64,000 nt of DNA from JACVRW01 sp963803245 (lineage in GTDB: Bacteria; Actinomycetota; Thermoleophilia; Solirubrobacterales; Thermoleophilaceae): NCBI GenBank assembly GCA_963803245.1, contig CAWDLI010000016.1, forward strand, positions 169,593-233,592, given 5' to 3'. Position 1 is the stretch's first letter; each line of letters starts with the position of its first letter. The notes under the pieces were generated by a model that saw nothing but the letters and a program-made list of their open reading frames with translations, did no database searches and was not told the DNA's origin. A program made the position numbers and the translations under genes. Positions 46,506-54,648 of this stretch are shown piece after piece.

Positions 46506-47423
46506 TCAGTTCCCGTCTGGCCCTCCGGGAACTGGCTCCTGCCTGGCTGCGTCGAGTGATCGAAGCAACTCGGCAGGTGGTTTGGACTCGCAAGCGACAA
46601 TTTCCCCGCTGATCGGATGCCTAAACATCAGTCTCGCCGCGTGTAGGAACTGGCGGTGGAGACCGAGCCGGCGGCCCGCCGCGGCACCTCCGTAGCGGGC
46701 GTCTCCGCAGACCGGATGGCCGATCGCGGCGAGGTGCGCCCGGATCTGATGGGTGCGGCCGGTCTCGAGGCGCAGATCGAGGAGCGTGGTCCGCGGAAGG
46801 CGCTCGCGAACCTCGAAATGAGTGACGGCGGGGCGCCCGCGCGCCGTCCTCGTGGACACCACGTCACGACGGGCGCGGTCCCTCCCCAGCGGGGCGTCGA
46901 TCGTGCCCGAGGCGGCGTCGGGATGGCCCGTGACCAGGGCGATGTAGCCGCGCTCGATCTCGCGTCGCCTGAGCATGCGCACCAGCTCGGCGTGGGCCTC
47001 CTCCGACTTGGCCACCACCAGCAGGCCGGAGGTGTCGCGGTCGAGCCGGTGCACGATGCCGGCCCGCTCGGGGTCCTCGCCGCCCGCCGCGCGGCCCCGG
47101 AGGGCCTCCGCGAGCGTCGTCTCCGAGTGGCCCGGAGCCGGGTGGGTCACCAGGCCCGCGGGCTTGTCCACGACGAGCAGGTGGTCGTCCTCGTACACGA
47201 CCTCGAAGTCCACGCTCTCCGGCTCGGAGGACGCCTCTTCGGCCTGTTCGACGGCGACCGCCTCCCCAGCCGCCATCCGGTGGCTCTTGGGACGGCTCCG
47301 GCCGTCCACGGTCACGCGACCGGCGTCGATCGCGCGCTGGGCGGCCGCGCGCGAGGCCAGCTCCGTGTGCGTCGCCAGGAACGCGTCCAGGCGCGTGCCC
47401 TCGTCGGCCGCGCCGGCCGTCAG
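46506..47423 (-). CDS. rluD: Ribosomal large subunit pseudouridine synthase RluD-like (probable CTG start)
   Basis: The RluD family isomerises uridines in 23S rRNA helix 69. The 305-residue product has an S4 RNA-binding domain (about 10-65: TRLDAFLATHTELASRAAAQ) and a catalytic domain with HRLDRDTSGLLVVAKSEEAH (catalytic Asp in RLDRDTSG), TGRTHQIRAHLAAIGHPVCGD and the C-terminal FLHAARL. The only ATG/GTG/TTG starts lie inside or after the S4 domain (GTG 47315), although the frame upstream is clearly S4-coding. CTG 47423, overlapping the lspA stop as CTGA, gives a full-length protein; this matches the ATGA/GTGA overlaps used throughout the window. Confidence 0.85.
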   Translation of the reverse strand: MTAGAADEGTRLDAFLATHTELASRAAAQRAIDAGRVTVDGRSRPKSHRMAAGEAVAVEQAEEASSEPESVDFEVVYEDDHLLVVDKPAGLVTHPAPGHSETTLAEALRGRAAGGEDPERAGIVHRLDRDTSGLLVVAKSEEAHAELVRMLRRREIERGYIALVTGHPDAASGTIDAPLGRDRARRDVVSTRTARGRPAVTHFEVRERLPRTTLLDLRLETGRTHQIRAHLAAIGHPVCGDARYGGAAAGRRLGLHRQFLHAARLMFRHPISGEIVACESKPPAELLRSLDAARQEPVPGGPDGN

Positions 47424-47875
47424 GTCGACTCTGCCCGTCGGGCCCCCCTCTCCACCACGAACAGGAGCAGCAGCACGCCCAGCACGATGCAGCTGTCGGC
47501 CACGTTGAACGCCGGCCAGGCGACCGGGTCGATGAAGTCCACCACGGCCCCCTCGCGGGCGCGGTCGATCAGGTTCCCCACGGCGCCGCCCACGAGCATC
47601 CCCACCGGGAGCCAGAGCAGCGGCAGCTCGCGGTTGGCCACGAAGTAGCCGATCAAGAGGGTCAGCGAAAGCCCGATGAGGAGTGCCACCGCCAGGCCCG
47701 CACCCTCGAGCGCCCCGAACGCCACGCCGGTGTTCCGCACGTTGCTCAGCTGCAGCCCCGGGAAGAGGTCCACGTGCTCGCCGGGGAGCACCTCGTCCTT
47801 CACCAGCGCCTTGGTCACCTGGTCGAGCGCCACGACCACGCCCGCGGTCACGAGGGCGCGCAGCGCCGGAGCCAC
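47420..47875 (-). CDS. lspA: Lipoprotein signal peptidase II
   Basis: LspA cleaves the signal peptide of diacylglyceryl-modified prolipoproteins. The 151-residue product has four membrane segments and the catalytic Asp pair in NLIDRAREGAVVDFID and FNVADSCI, plus the NVRNTGVAFG loop. It would process the lipoproteins at 9.7 and 40.0 kb. GTG 47875 follows the yggT stop by four bases. Its end overlaps the rluD start at CTGA. The C-terminus ends VERGARRAEST. Confidence 0.95.
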   Translation of the reverse strand: MAPALRALVTAGVVVALDQVTKALVKDEVLPGEHVDLFPGLQLSNVRNTGVAFGALEGAGLAVALLIGLSLTLLIGYFVANRELPLLWLPVGMLVGGAVGNLIDRAREGAVVDFIDPVAWPAFNVADSCIVLGVLLLLFVVERGARRAEST

Positions 47876-47879
47876 GATC

Positions 47880-48179
47880 TCAGTCGATCAGGTTGACGAC
47901 GATCGAGCCCACGATCTGGAGCACGATGATCGCCACGATCGGGCTGATGTCGAGCGCGCCGGGGCCGATCCGCAGCGGCGGGATGAACCGCCGGAACAGG
48001 TTCAGGTACGGGTCGGTCACGTCGGTGACGAACTTGATCACCGCGGCCAGCACCGGGTTGTAGGGGATGCGCGGGATCCAGGTCATCAGGATCCTGATGA
48101 AGATCAGGACCGTGTAGACGAGCACGAGCGTGTTGACGTAGTCGGCGATGTCCGCGCGCGTGACGGCGAGCAGAGTCAT
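47880..48179 (-). CDS. YggT family membrane protein
   Basis: A 99-residue protein with two hydrophobic segments (about 18-38 and 75-97), and the conserved middle MTWIPRIPYNPVLA, FVTDVTDPYLNLFRRFIPP and IGPGALDISPIVAIIVLQ. YggT/YlmG proteins lie beside sepF in dcw-type clusters of Actinobacteria and Firmicutes; their molecular role is not settled, but osmotic and division roles have been reported. ATG 48179 overlaps the proC stop (ATGA), so translation is coupled. Confidence 0.9.
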   Translation of the reverse strand: MTLLAVTRADIADYVNTLVLVYTVLIFIRILMTWIPRIPYNPVLAAVIKFVTDVTDPYLNLFRRFIPPLRIGPGALDISPIVAIIVLQIVGSIVVNLID

Positions 48180-48931
48180 CGCGTGCCCTCCACCACCGCG
48201 TCCACGGCCGCGCGGCACACGTCGCGGAGCCCCTCGGACTCGAGGCGCAGCAGGCCACGTTCCGTGGCGCCGCCGGGCGTGGCCACGCGGGCACGCAGGT
48301 CCTCGAGGTCGTAGTCGTGCCGGCCGAGCCAAGCCGCCGTGCCCGCCATCGTCTCCACGGTCATGCGGCGCGCGTCATCGGCCGTGAGGCCGTGGGCGGC
48401 TCCGGCGTCCGCGAACGACTCGGCCACGAGCGACATGAAGGCGGGTCCGCAGCTCATCAGGGCCATCGCCGGCTCGATCAGGGCCTCGTCGAGGCGGATC
48501 ACCGCGCCGGCACGACCGAAGAGGGCGAGCAACTCCTGCTCGGGCCCCTCGGCGGCCAGGCGGCCGGGCGAGTAGCAGAGCACGCCCTGGTGCACCTCGG
48601 CCGGGATGTTGGGGATGAAGCGGTACACGGGCACGCCGGGATAGGCGGCCTCGATGCGGGCCGTGGGCGTGGCGGCGAGGATCGAGGCCACGGCCGACGC
48701 CCGGCCCTCGACCTGACCGGCCACCTCGTCGAGCTGCGCGGGCTTGTGGCAGAGCACCACGATGTCCGCGCGCTCGGCAAGCTCGGCGTTCGACGCCACG
48801 GCCTCGCCGCCCAGCTCGTCGGCGAGGGCGGCCGCACGTGCCGCGTCCAGGTCGTGCACCAGCACCGGCTCGCCCACGCCGCGGGCGAGCGCAGACGCCA
48901 TGTTTCCCGCTCCGATCAGTCCTAGCTTCAT
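48176..48931 (-). CDS. proC: Pyrroline-5-carboxylate reductase
   Basis: ProC reduces P5C to proline with NAD(P)H. The 251-residue product has the Rossmann start LGLIGAGNMASALARG, VVLCHKPAQLDEVAGQ, a PNIPAEVHQGVLCYSPG segment, and the dimerisation helices with SCGPAFMSLVAESFADAG and PGGATERGLLRLE. TAAGCT (48941-48946) lies nine bases before ATG 48931. proC between sepF and yggT is a common actinobacterial/firmicute arrangement. Confidence 0.95.
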   Translation of the reverse strand: MKLGLIGAGNMASALARGVGEPVLVHDLDAARAAALADELGGEAVASNAELAERADIVVLCHKPAQLDEVAGQVEGRASAVASILAATPTARIEAAYPGVPVYRFIPNIPAEVHQGVLCYSPGRLAAEGPEQELLALFGRAGAVIRLDEALIEPAMALMSCGPAFMSLVAESFADAGAAHGLTADDARRMTVETMAGTAAWLGRHDYDLEDLRARVATPGGATERGLLRLESEGLRDVCRAAVDAVVEGTR

Positions 48932-48976
48932 CGGCGCTGCAGCTTACTGGCGTGGCCCCGACCCAACGGCCGAGCG

Positions 48977-49522
48977 TCAGGACTGGTTGAAGAAGCCCTT
49001 CTCGATCAGCCGCGCGCGCTCCTCGGCCGAGACCTCGACGTTGCGCGGGGTGAGCAGGAACACCTTGTCGGCGATCCGCTGCATCCCGCCGTCGAGCGCG
49101 TAGGTGAGGCCGGAGGCGAAGTCGATCAGGCGCTTGGAGAGGTCCGTGTCGGAGCTCTGGAGGTTCAGGATCACGGGAATCGCGTCCTTGAACTGGTCTG
49201 CGATCTGCTGAGCGTCGTTGAAGCTCTTGGGGATCACCAGGTGAACCTGGATGTCGCCCCCGTTGCCGCCCGCGCGGCCGTTTGCGCCAACCGGGCGCAG
49301 CACGCGCGTGTCGCGGCCGCCGCCGCGGGGCTCCTCGGCGAAGATGTCGTCGATCTCGTCACGCCGCCGGCGCTGGAGGCGCCGCACGTTCGGGCGCTCC
49401 CGGTAGCGGTCCTCGAGCTCGGCCTCGGGCTCGGGCTCGTCGTAGGCATCGAAGCGTGGATCCTCTTCCTCGGCGAGGCCGAAGTACACAAGCGTGCGAT
49501 GCCAGGTGTCGCGGAGCGCCAT
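48977..49522 (-). CDS. sepF: Cell division protein SepF
   Basis: SepF anchors FtsZ filaments to the membrane. The 181-residue product begins MALRDTWHRTLVYFGL, an amphipathic membrane-binding helix. A disordered Glu/Arg-rich linker (about 20-90) follows, then the beta-alpha SepF core (VHLVIPKSFNDAQQIADQFK, VILNLQSSDTDLSKRLIDFASG, and VFLLTPRNVEVSAEE). ATG 49522 is the family start. ftsZ itself is not in the window. A CACAGT/ACTGTG inverted repeat is 38 bases upstream. Confidence 0.96.
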   Translation of the reverse strand: MALRDTWHRTLVYFGLAEEEDPRFDAYDEPEPEAELEDRYRERPNVRRLQRRRRDEIDDIFAEEPRGGGRDTRVLRPVGANGRAGGNGGDIQVHLVIPKSFNDAQQIADQFKDAIPVILNLQSSDTDLSKRLIDFASGLTYALDGGMQRIADKVFLLTPRNVEVSAEERARLIEKGFFNQS

Positions 49523-49559
49523 GTTGCGGTTTTTCGCGCGTTAGCGGGAAAGTCCTTGT

Positions 49560-49576
49560 CACAGTGTAGGACTGTG
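49560..49576. promoter_or_regulatory. CACAGT-N5-ACTGTG inverted repeat between sepF and hydrolase
   Basis: CACAGT (49560-49565), GTAGG, ACTGTG (49571-49576) lies in the short divergent gap; its right arm includes the hydrolase GTG start at 49574. It could be an operator. It may also be coincidental in a 50-base gap. Confidence 0.3.
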
Positions 49577-50395
49577 GAGGCTTCGCCGTTCGAGGTACTG
49601 CGCCAGATCCCGGGCGCTGGAAGCGTCACCCTGGCCGGCGAGGACGGCGGCGACGGGCCGCCGCTGGTGCTCCTCCACGGGCTCTCGGCCACGCGCCGCA
49701 ATGTCGTGCAGGGCTCGCGTCTGCTGGCGCGGCGGGGACACAGGCTGGTCTCGTACGACGCCCGCGGGCACGGAGCCTCCTCCCCCGCGCCCTCCTACAC
49801 CTATCCCGACCTCGTCGAGGACCTGGAGGCCGTCCTGTCCGATCGCGAGCTCGATGCCTCCGCTCTGGCCGGCAGCTCGATGGGGGCCGCCACGGCCATG
49901 GCGTTCGCCCTGGCGCACCCGGAGCGCGTGTCCGCGCTGGTGCAGATCACGCCGGCGTTCGGCGGCCGGGCGGACGGCGCCGGGCGCTGGGACCGCCTGG
50001 CCGACGCGCTCGAGTCCGGCGGCGTGGACGCCTTCGTGGAGGAAAACGATCCCGATTCGCTCCCCGAGCGCTGGCGCGAGCCGGTGCGCCGCGCCGTGGC
50101 TCAGCGGATGGCGCGCCACGAGCATCCCGAGGCGGTGGCGGCGGCGCTGCGCGAGGTTCCGCGCTCGATGGCCTGGAGCGGCGGCCTCGAGGCGCTCGAG
50201 CGCCTCGACGTGCCCACGCTCGTGGTCGGGTCCCGCGACGACTCCGATCCCACGCACCCGCTGGAGCTGGCGGAGGAGTACGCCCGCCGGCTGCCCCGGG
50301 CGCGGCTGGTGGTGGAGGACGAGGGCCAGGCGCCGCTGGCTTGGCAGGGCGGCCGGCTGTCGGAGGCGATCGCCGAGTTTCTGGAGGACCTCTAG
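49574..50395 (+). CDS. Alpha/beta hydrolase
   Basis: A 273-residue alpha/beta-hydrolase. The sequence has LVLLHGLSATRRNVV (oxyanion region), the nucleophile elbow GSSMGAATAMAFALAHPERV and an acid-containing strand LDVPTLVVGSRDDSDP. The terminal region lacks the canonical His in an obvious position (EGQAPLAW). That may be a divergent catalytic triad, so activity is unsure. GTG 49574 is the start nearest the first strand. The stop shares CTAG with the convergent GNAT gene. It sits inside the minus-strand region separating sepF from yggS. Confidence 0.75.
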   Translation: MEASPFEVLRQIPGAGSVTLAGEDGGDGPPLVLLHGLSATRRNVVQGSRLLARRGHRLVSYDARGHGASSPAPSYTYPDLVEDLEAVLSDRELDASALAGSSMGAATAMAFALAHPERVSALVQITPAFGGRADGAGRWDRLADALESGGVDAFVEENDPDSLPERWREPVRRAVAQRMARHEHPEAVAAALREVPRSMAWSGGLEALERLDVPTLVVGSRDDSDPTHPLELAEEYARRLPRARLVVEDEGQAPLAWQGGRLSEAIAEFLEDL

Positions 50396-50943
50396 CCCTC
50401 GACCGGCCGTTCCATGACCACGCCCTCGAGCGAGACCCCGTCGGGCGTGGTGACCAGGGTGCGCCTCAGCTCGCGAAAGCCGCAGGCAAGGTAGAGCTGC
50501 TCGCCCGGCAGGGTGGCCATCAGGGCGAGCGTCGTGAAGCCCTCCGCCTGAGCGGCCCTCGCGCAGGAGTCCAGGATCGCGCGGCCGAGGCCGCGCCGTG
50601 TCCAGTCCGATCGCACGAACATCGCTCGCACACGCGCGGGCTCGGTACGCGGATCCAGGAGGCGAGCGTCGTGCTCGGCGTCGCCGGATCCCGTGTAGAG
50701 CTTGTCGCGCCTGCTCCAGCCGCCGCAGGCGACGATCTCGTCGCCCGCCTCGTGCACGAAGTAGGTCCCGTCCTCGATCAGCGTGATGTCGAGGTCGCCG
50801 ATGTGCTCGGCGGCGCTCGCCACCTGGCGCTCGTCGTAGAAGCGCGGAAAGTGGTCCAGGATCGACGCGCGCATCAGTGCCGCGATCTCGGGCGCGTCCT
50901 CCGCCCGCGCGACTCGCTGAGCCGGCGCTGGGCGGGCGCTCAC
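50392..50943 (-). CDS. GNAT-family N-acetyltransferase
   Basis: A 183-residue GNAT protein with the acetyl-CoA binding motif VRAMFVRSDWTRRGLGRAIL (R/Q-x-x-G-x-G/A) followed by SCARAAQAEGFTTLALMATL and YLACGFREL. The substrate is unknown; proteins of this kind acetylate small amines, antibiotics or protein termini. GTG 50943 overlaps the VOC gene stop by four bases (GTGA), indicating coupling. Its stop overlaps that of the hydrolase at CTAG. Confidence 0.85.
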   Translation of the reverse strand: MSARPAPAQRVARAEDAPEIAALMRASILDHFPRFYDERQVASAAEHIGDLDITLIEDGTYFVHEAGDEIVACGGWSRRDKLYTGSGDAEHDARLLDPRTEPARVRAMFVRSDWTRRGLGRAILDSCARAAQAEGFTTLALMATLPGEQLYLACGFRELRRTLVTTPDGVSLEGVVMERPVEG

Positions 50944-51314
50944 CGAGGCGGGATGGCCTGTACGGCCCAGCCGTTCCCGTCCGGGTCGCTGAAGAAGACG
51001 AACGAGCCCCACGGAAATTCCTGGACCTCGCTCACCTCCACCCCACGGCCGGCCAGCTCGTCGTGCGCGGCCTGGATGTCGTCCACCACGAGCTGCAGCC
51101 CCTGGGCGGATCCCGGAGCCATCGCCGGACCGAGACCGGAGCCGATGGCGATCGAGCAGGCCGAACCCGGGGGGGTGACCTGGACGAACCGCACGTCGTC
51201 GCTGACCCGGTGGTCGTGGTCGGCGTTGAAGCCGGCCTTCTCGACGTAGAACTCCTTCGCGCGATCCACGTCGGAGACGGGCACCTGTACGAGCTCGAGC
51301 CGGAAGTCGACCAC
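50940..51314 (-). CDS. VOC-family (glyoxalase/bleomycin-resistance-like) protein
   Basis: A 124-residue protein with the paired beta-alpha-beta3 VOC fold: LELVQVPVSDVDRAKEFYVE, the middle QGLQLVVDDIQAAHDELAGRG, and the end FVFFSDPDGNGWAVQ. VOC metalloenzymes include dioxygenases, glyoxalases and resistance proteins; this one has no clear His/Glu metal set, so a binding role is also possible. GTG 51314 lies eight bases after TAGACT (51323-51328), giving a leaderless transcript independent of yggS upstream. GNAT follows, overlapping. Confidence 0.85.
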   Translation of the reverse strand: MVDFRLELVQVPVSDVDRAKEFYVEKAGFNADHDHRVSDDVRFVQVTPPGSACSIAIGSGLGPAMAPGSAQGLQLVVDDIQAAHDELAGRGVEVSEVQEFPWGSFVFFSDPDGNGWAVQAIPPR

Positions 51315-51340
51315 GGGCGGAAAGTCTACGCCGCGAGCGC

Positions 51341-51964
51341 CTACCCGTAGAGCACGCTGCCGAGGCGCACGATCGTAGCGCCCTCCTGCACGGCCACCAC
51401 GTAGTCCTGGGAGGTGCCCATCGACAGGCGCTCGAGCCCGTGCTCCGCGGCAAGCTCGGCCAGCCGGGCGAAGTGCGGGCGGCTGTCCTCCGGGCGCTCG
51501 GTGAAGGGAGGCATCGTCATCAGGCCCGTGACCGGAACCGGACAGCGCGCGATGAAGTCGCCGAGCTCCGCGGGGGCCACGCCCTCCTTGCCCTCCTCCG
51601 CCGCGACGTTCACCTGCACCAGCACCTCCGTCGCGGGAGTTTGCTCGAGCTTTCGCAGAGCTGATTCGGAGGCCAGCGAATGGATCAGCCGGACGTTCGG
51701 AGCCACGTCCTTGACCTTGCGGCTCTGGAGCGCGCCGATGAAGTCCCAGGTGAACAGCTCACCGTGCTTCTCCTGCTTCTCCAGCAGGGCCTGAGCGCGG
51801 TTCTCCCCCACCAGCTCTATGCCGCCCTCCGCAAGCGCCGGCAGGTCGTCGGGCGACACGTACTTCACGGCGGCGCAGATCTCCACTTCCGGCGGCACGG
51901 TCTCGCGAATGCGGTCCAGGTTCGCCCGCACGCGTGCCGCGTCGATCATCGAGGAGTCAAGCAT
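51341..51964 (-). CDS. PLP homeostasis protein (YggS/PROSC)
   Basis: YggS binds PLP and keeps its level in check. The 207-residue product has the fold-type III barrel with the PLP lysine K34 (AAVKYVSPDDL), VGENRAQALLEKQEKHG, WDFIGALQSRKVKDVAP, and the phosphate-binding LSMGTSQDYVVAVQEGA. ATG 51964 overlaps the pgeF stop by eight bases; ATG 51949 is an alternative. In the window pdxH makes the same cofactor. yggS usually lies beside sepF; here the hydrolase, GNAT and VOC genes separate them. Confidence 0.93.
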   Translation of the reverse strand: MLDSSMIDAARVRANLDRIRETVPPEVEICAAVKYVSPDDLPALAEGGIELVGENRAQALLEKQEKHGELFTWDFIGALQSRKVKDVAPNVRLIHSLASESALRKLEQTPATEVLVQVNVAAEEGKEGVAPAELGDFIARCPVPVTGLMTMPPFTERPEDSRPHFARLAELAAEHGLERLSMGTSQDYVVAVQEGATIVRLGSVLYG

Positions 51965-52667
51965 CGAGCGCGACTATGCCGCCCTGGCGGCCCGTGAGGC
52001 CGTGATCACGGCGGTGGGAGAAGTACAGATCGGCACGGCAGCTCGTGCAGTGTTCCACGTGCTGCACGTCGCTCACACCGGCCGCCGCGAGCTTGACGGC
52101 CAGGACCGCGCGCAGGTCGAGCATGCGCCCGCGCGCGACCCCCGGCGTGTCGGCGAAGGCCGCGAGCACCTCGGGCCCCACCTCGTAACAGCACGCCCCG
52201 ATGCCGGGCCCGACCGCCGCCGACACCGGCTCTTCGAGGCGCGCCACGGCGCGCCCCACGATCCCGGCGGCCAGCCCGCGCCAGCCGCAGTGGACCATCG
52301 CGACGGTCTTCCCGTCGGACAATGCGACCGGATAACAGTCCGCCGCCAGGACCAGCAGCCCGAGGTCCGGCACGGATGTCACGTGGCCGTCCACCCGCTG
52401 AAGACCGGCGCCGGGCTGGGCGTAGCCGGGGTCGGCGGGCGCTGAGTCCCACTCGGCCAGGTCCGCGCCGTGCACCTGCCACCCCATCGCCACGCGCTCG
52501 GGCTCCACGCCCAGCCGGTCGGCCAGGCGGCGGCGGTTCGCGACGACGTTCTCGGGCTCGTCCTCGGTGAGCACGCCGAGGTTGAGCGACTCGTAGGGCC
52601 CCTCACTCACGCCGCCGCGGCGGTCGGAGAAGATCACTCGCGCCCCGGGGAGGCGCAGCTCGGTCAC
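51957..52667 (-). CDS. pgeF: PgeF/YfiH-type peptidoglycan editing or purine nucleoside phosphorylase family
   Basis: The YfiH/laccase-domain family includes the peptidoglycan-editing factor PgeF and enzymes with purine nucleoside phosphorylase activity. The 236-residue product has the zinc/active motifs AADCYPVALSD, MVHCGWRGLAAGIV, and ACCYEVGPEV, in order. GTG 52667 overlaps the cca stop (GTGA). The substrate in this organism is unknown. Order pgeF-yggS-...-sepF is typical of actinobacterial division regions, although ftsZ, the usual upstream gene, is absent here. Confidence 0.9.
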   Translation of the reverse strand: MTELRLPGARVIFSDRRGGVSEGPYESLNLGVLTEDEPENVVANRRRLADRLGVEPERVAMGWQVHGADLAEWDSAPADPGYAQPGAGLQRVDGHVTSVPDLGLLVLAADCYPVALSDGKTVAMVHCGWRGLAAGIVGRAVARLEEPVSAAVGPGIGACCYEVGPEVLAAFADTPGVARGRMLDLRAVLAVKLAAAGVSDVQHVEHCTSCRADLYFSHRRDHGLTGRQGGIVALDA

Positions 52668-53896
52668 GTGTCCTCCCCGGCGAGCGCAAGCGCGGTGCGG
52701 AGCTCCTCGGCGCGGCCCGACACGAGGCCGTCCAGCTTCCGGTCGAGCGTGGCCTCCAGCGCCCGCCCGATCGCGGGGCCCTCGGGCACCCCGGCCTCCA
52801 GCAGGTCGGTGCCGGTGATCTCCAGGCCCACGCGGGAGAGGTCGGTGATCCAGCGGAGCACGGGCTCGGGGGGCGCGCCGAAGGCCAGGGCCAGGGCCAG
52901 CGTCTCGGGGCGCTCGTGGCCCAGCAGGGCGCGGAGCTCGGCGGCGCTGTGCTCGCGCTCGCGCAGGAGCAGCGCGAGCGGCTGCGCCCAGCGCGCCGCC
53001 CAGAGCACCGCGTCGCGATCGCGCGCGTCCAGCTGGAGCGCGTCGAGCCAGCCCTCGAGCTCGTCGGGCGCGGATGCGCACATCGCCGCAAGCGCGGCGA
53101 GCGAGCTGTCGGCCACCAGCGCGACCGCGCCCAGCGCCGCGGACGACACCAGGTCGGGGTCCGGCCGGAGCGCAGGGTGGAGCCCACGGTCGATTCCGAG
53201 GTCGGACAGGCGCCGGACCGCGTCGGGGGCCTCGAGGTCGCCGAGCAGGTCCATCAGCTCGTCGCCCATCCGCTTGCCCGAGACCGTGGACAGCGCCCCC
53301 TCGGCCACCGCGTGGCGCGCCGCCCGCTCCGTCTCCTCGGCCATGCGGAAACCCAGCCGGATCTCGAAGCGGACGGCGCGGAGCAGCCGGGTCGGGTCGT
53401 CCAGGAAGCTGCGGTCGTGCAGGACCCGGATCAGTCGCTCCTCGAGATCGGCGAGACCTCCGTGCACGTCGTAGAGGTGACCCAGGTCGTCGCCCCGGAG
53501 CCCGATCGCCATGGCATTGATCGTGAAGTCCCTGCGTCCCAGGTCCTCGGCGAGCGGCGCCGGCTCGACCCGCGGCAGGGCACCCGGCTCGTCGTAGACC
53601 TCGCGTCGCGTCGTTGCGAGGTCGAGCGGAATCGTGCCCGTCCAGACCGTGGCGGTTCCGAAGCTCTCGTACTCGCGCACACGCCCGTGGAGGCGCACGG
53701 CGAGCTCGCGCGCCACCTCCCGCCCATCGCCCTCCACGGCCAGGTCGAGGCTGGTCGGGAGGCGGTCGGCATCGAGCAGGTGGCGCACCGCGCCCCCCAC
53801 CAGGTAGACCGGCGGCAGGTCGATCAGGGCCGGCAGCAGCTTGTCCAGGCCAGGCAGCCGGCGCACCCGCTCGCGCAGGGCGGCGCGGCCGCTCAC
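52664..53896 (-). CDS. CCA-adding enzyme/poly(A) polymerase-family nucleotidyltransferase, altered DxD
   Basis: The 410-residue protein has the class II nucleotidyltransferase head with VYLVGGAVRHLL, RRDFTINAMAIGLRG and the helical RLLRAVRFEIRLGF, and a long helical C-terminal body. In catalytically active family members the first head motif reads RD...DxD; here it is RH...TSLDLAVEG, so the first metal-binding Asp is Ser and the preceding Asp is His. Activity may be changed or lost, or another residue compensates. It may be a paralogue of a standard cca elsewhere. GTG 53896 overlaps the hisF stop. Confidence 0.8.
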   Translation of the reverse strand: MSGRAALRERVRRLPGLDKLLPALIDLPPVYLVGGAVRHLLDADRLPTSLDLAVEGDGREVARELAVRLHGRVREYESFGTATVWTGTIPLDLATTRREVYDEPGALPRVEPAPLAEDLGRRDFTINAMAIGLRGDDLGHLYDVHGGLADLEERLIRVLHDRSFLDDPTRLLRAVRFEIRLGFRMAEETERAARHAVAEGALSTVSGKRMGDELMDLLGDLEAPDAVRRLSDLGIDRGLHPALRPDPDLVSSAALGAVALVADSSLAALAAMCASAPDELEGWLDALQLDARDRDAVLWAARWAQPLALLLREREHSAAELRALLGHERPETLALALAFGAPPEPVLRWITDLSRVGLEITGTDLLEAGVPEGPAIGRALEATLDRKLDGLVSGRAEELRTALALAGEDT

Positions 53897-54648
53897 AGCC
53901 GGACGGGCACGCCGGCCCGGCGCATGTGCTCCTTGGCCTCGCGTACCGAGTAGGTGCCGTAGTGGAATATCGAGGCGCAGAGCACGGCATCGGCCCCTCC
54001 CTCGTCCACCGCCTCCACAAGGTGGTCGAGAGTGCCGGCGCCGCCCGAGGCGATCACGGGCACGTCCACGGCGTCGGCCACCGCGCGGGTGAGCCGCAGC
54101 TCGTAGCCGTCCTCGGTGCCGTCGCGGTCCATGCTGGTGAGCAGTATCTCCCCCGCGCCGCGCTCCACGGCCTCGCAGGCCCATTCCACCGCGTCGCGGC
54201 CCACGGGCGTCCGCCCTCCGTTCACGTACACGCCGTAGCCCTCGTCCTCGGCGCGGGCGTCGATCGCGAGCACCACGCACTGGGCGCCGAAGACCTCGGC
54301 CAGCTCGCCGAGCAGCTCGGGCCTCGCTACCGCGGCCGAGTTCACGGACACCTTCTCCGCCCCCGCGTCGAGCACCGCATGGGCGTCCTCCAGCGAGCGG
54401 ACGCCGCCGCCGATCGTGAACGGCACGAACACGTCGTCGGCGCAGCGGCGGGCCAGGGCGGCGACCGTGTCCCGCTTCTCGTGGGACGCGGTGATGTCGA
54501 GGAACACGATCTCGTCGGCCCCGGCCTCCTGGTAGCGCACGGCCAGCTCCACGGGGTCTCCGGCGTCGCGCAGGTTCACGAACTCCACGCCCTTGACCAC
54601 CCGGCCCTTGTCCACGTCGAGGCACGGGATCACGCGCCGCAGCAGCAT
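53893..54648 (-). CDS. hisF: Imidazole glycerol phosphate synthase, cyclase subunit
   Basis: HisF with HisH makes IGP and AICAR from PRFAR. The 251-residue TIM barrel has the catalytic Asp in RVIPCLDVDKGRVVKG, the phosphate-binding FTIGGGVRSLEDAH, LLTSMDRDGTEDGY (second catalytic Asp), and IASGGAGTLDHL. ATG 54648 overlaps the hisA stop by one base (TGATG). Normal length. All the his genes here use such junctions. Confidence 0.97.
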   Translation of the reverse strand: MLLRRVIPCLDVDKGRVVKGVEFVNLRDAGDPVELAVRYQEAGADEIVFLDITASHEKRDTVAALARRCADDVFVPFTIGGGVRSLEDAHAVLDAGAEKVSVNSAAVARPELLGELAEVFGAQCVVLAIDARAEDEGYGVYVNGGRTPVGRDAVEWACEAVERGAGEILLTSMDRDGTEDGYELRLTRAVADAVDVPVIASGGAGTLDHLVEAVDEGGADAVLCASIFHYGTYSVREAKEHMRRAGVPVRL

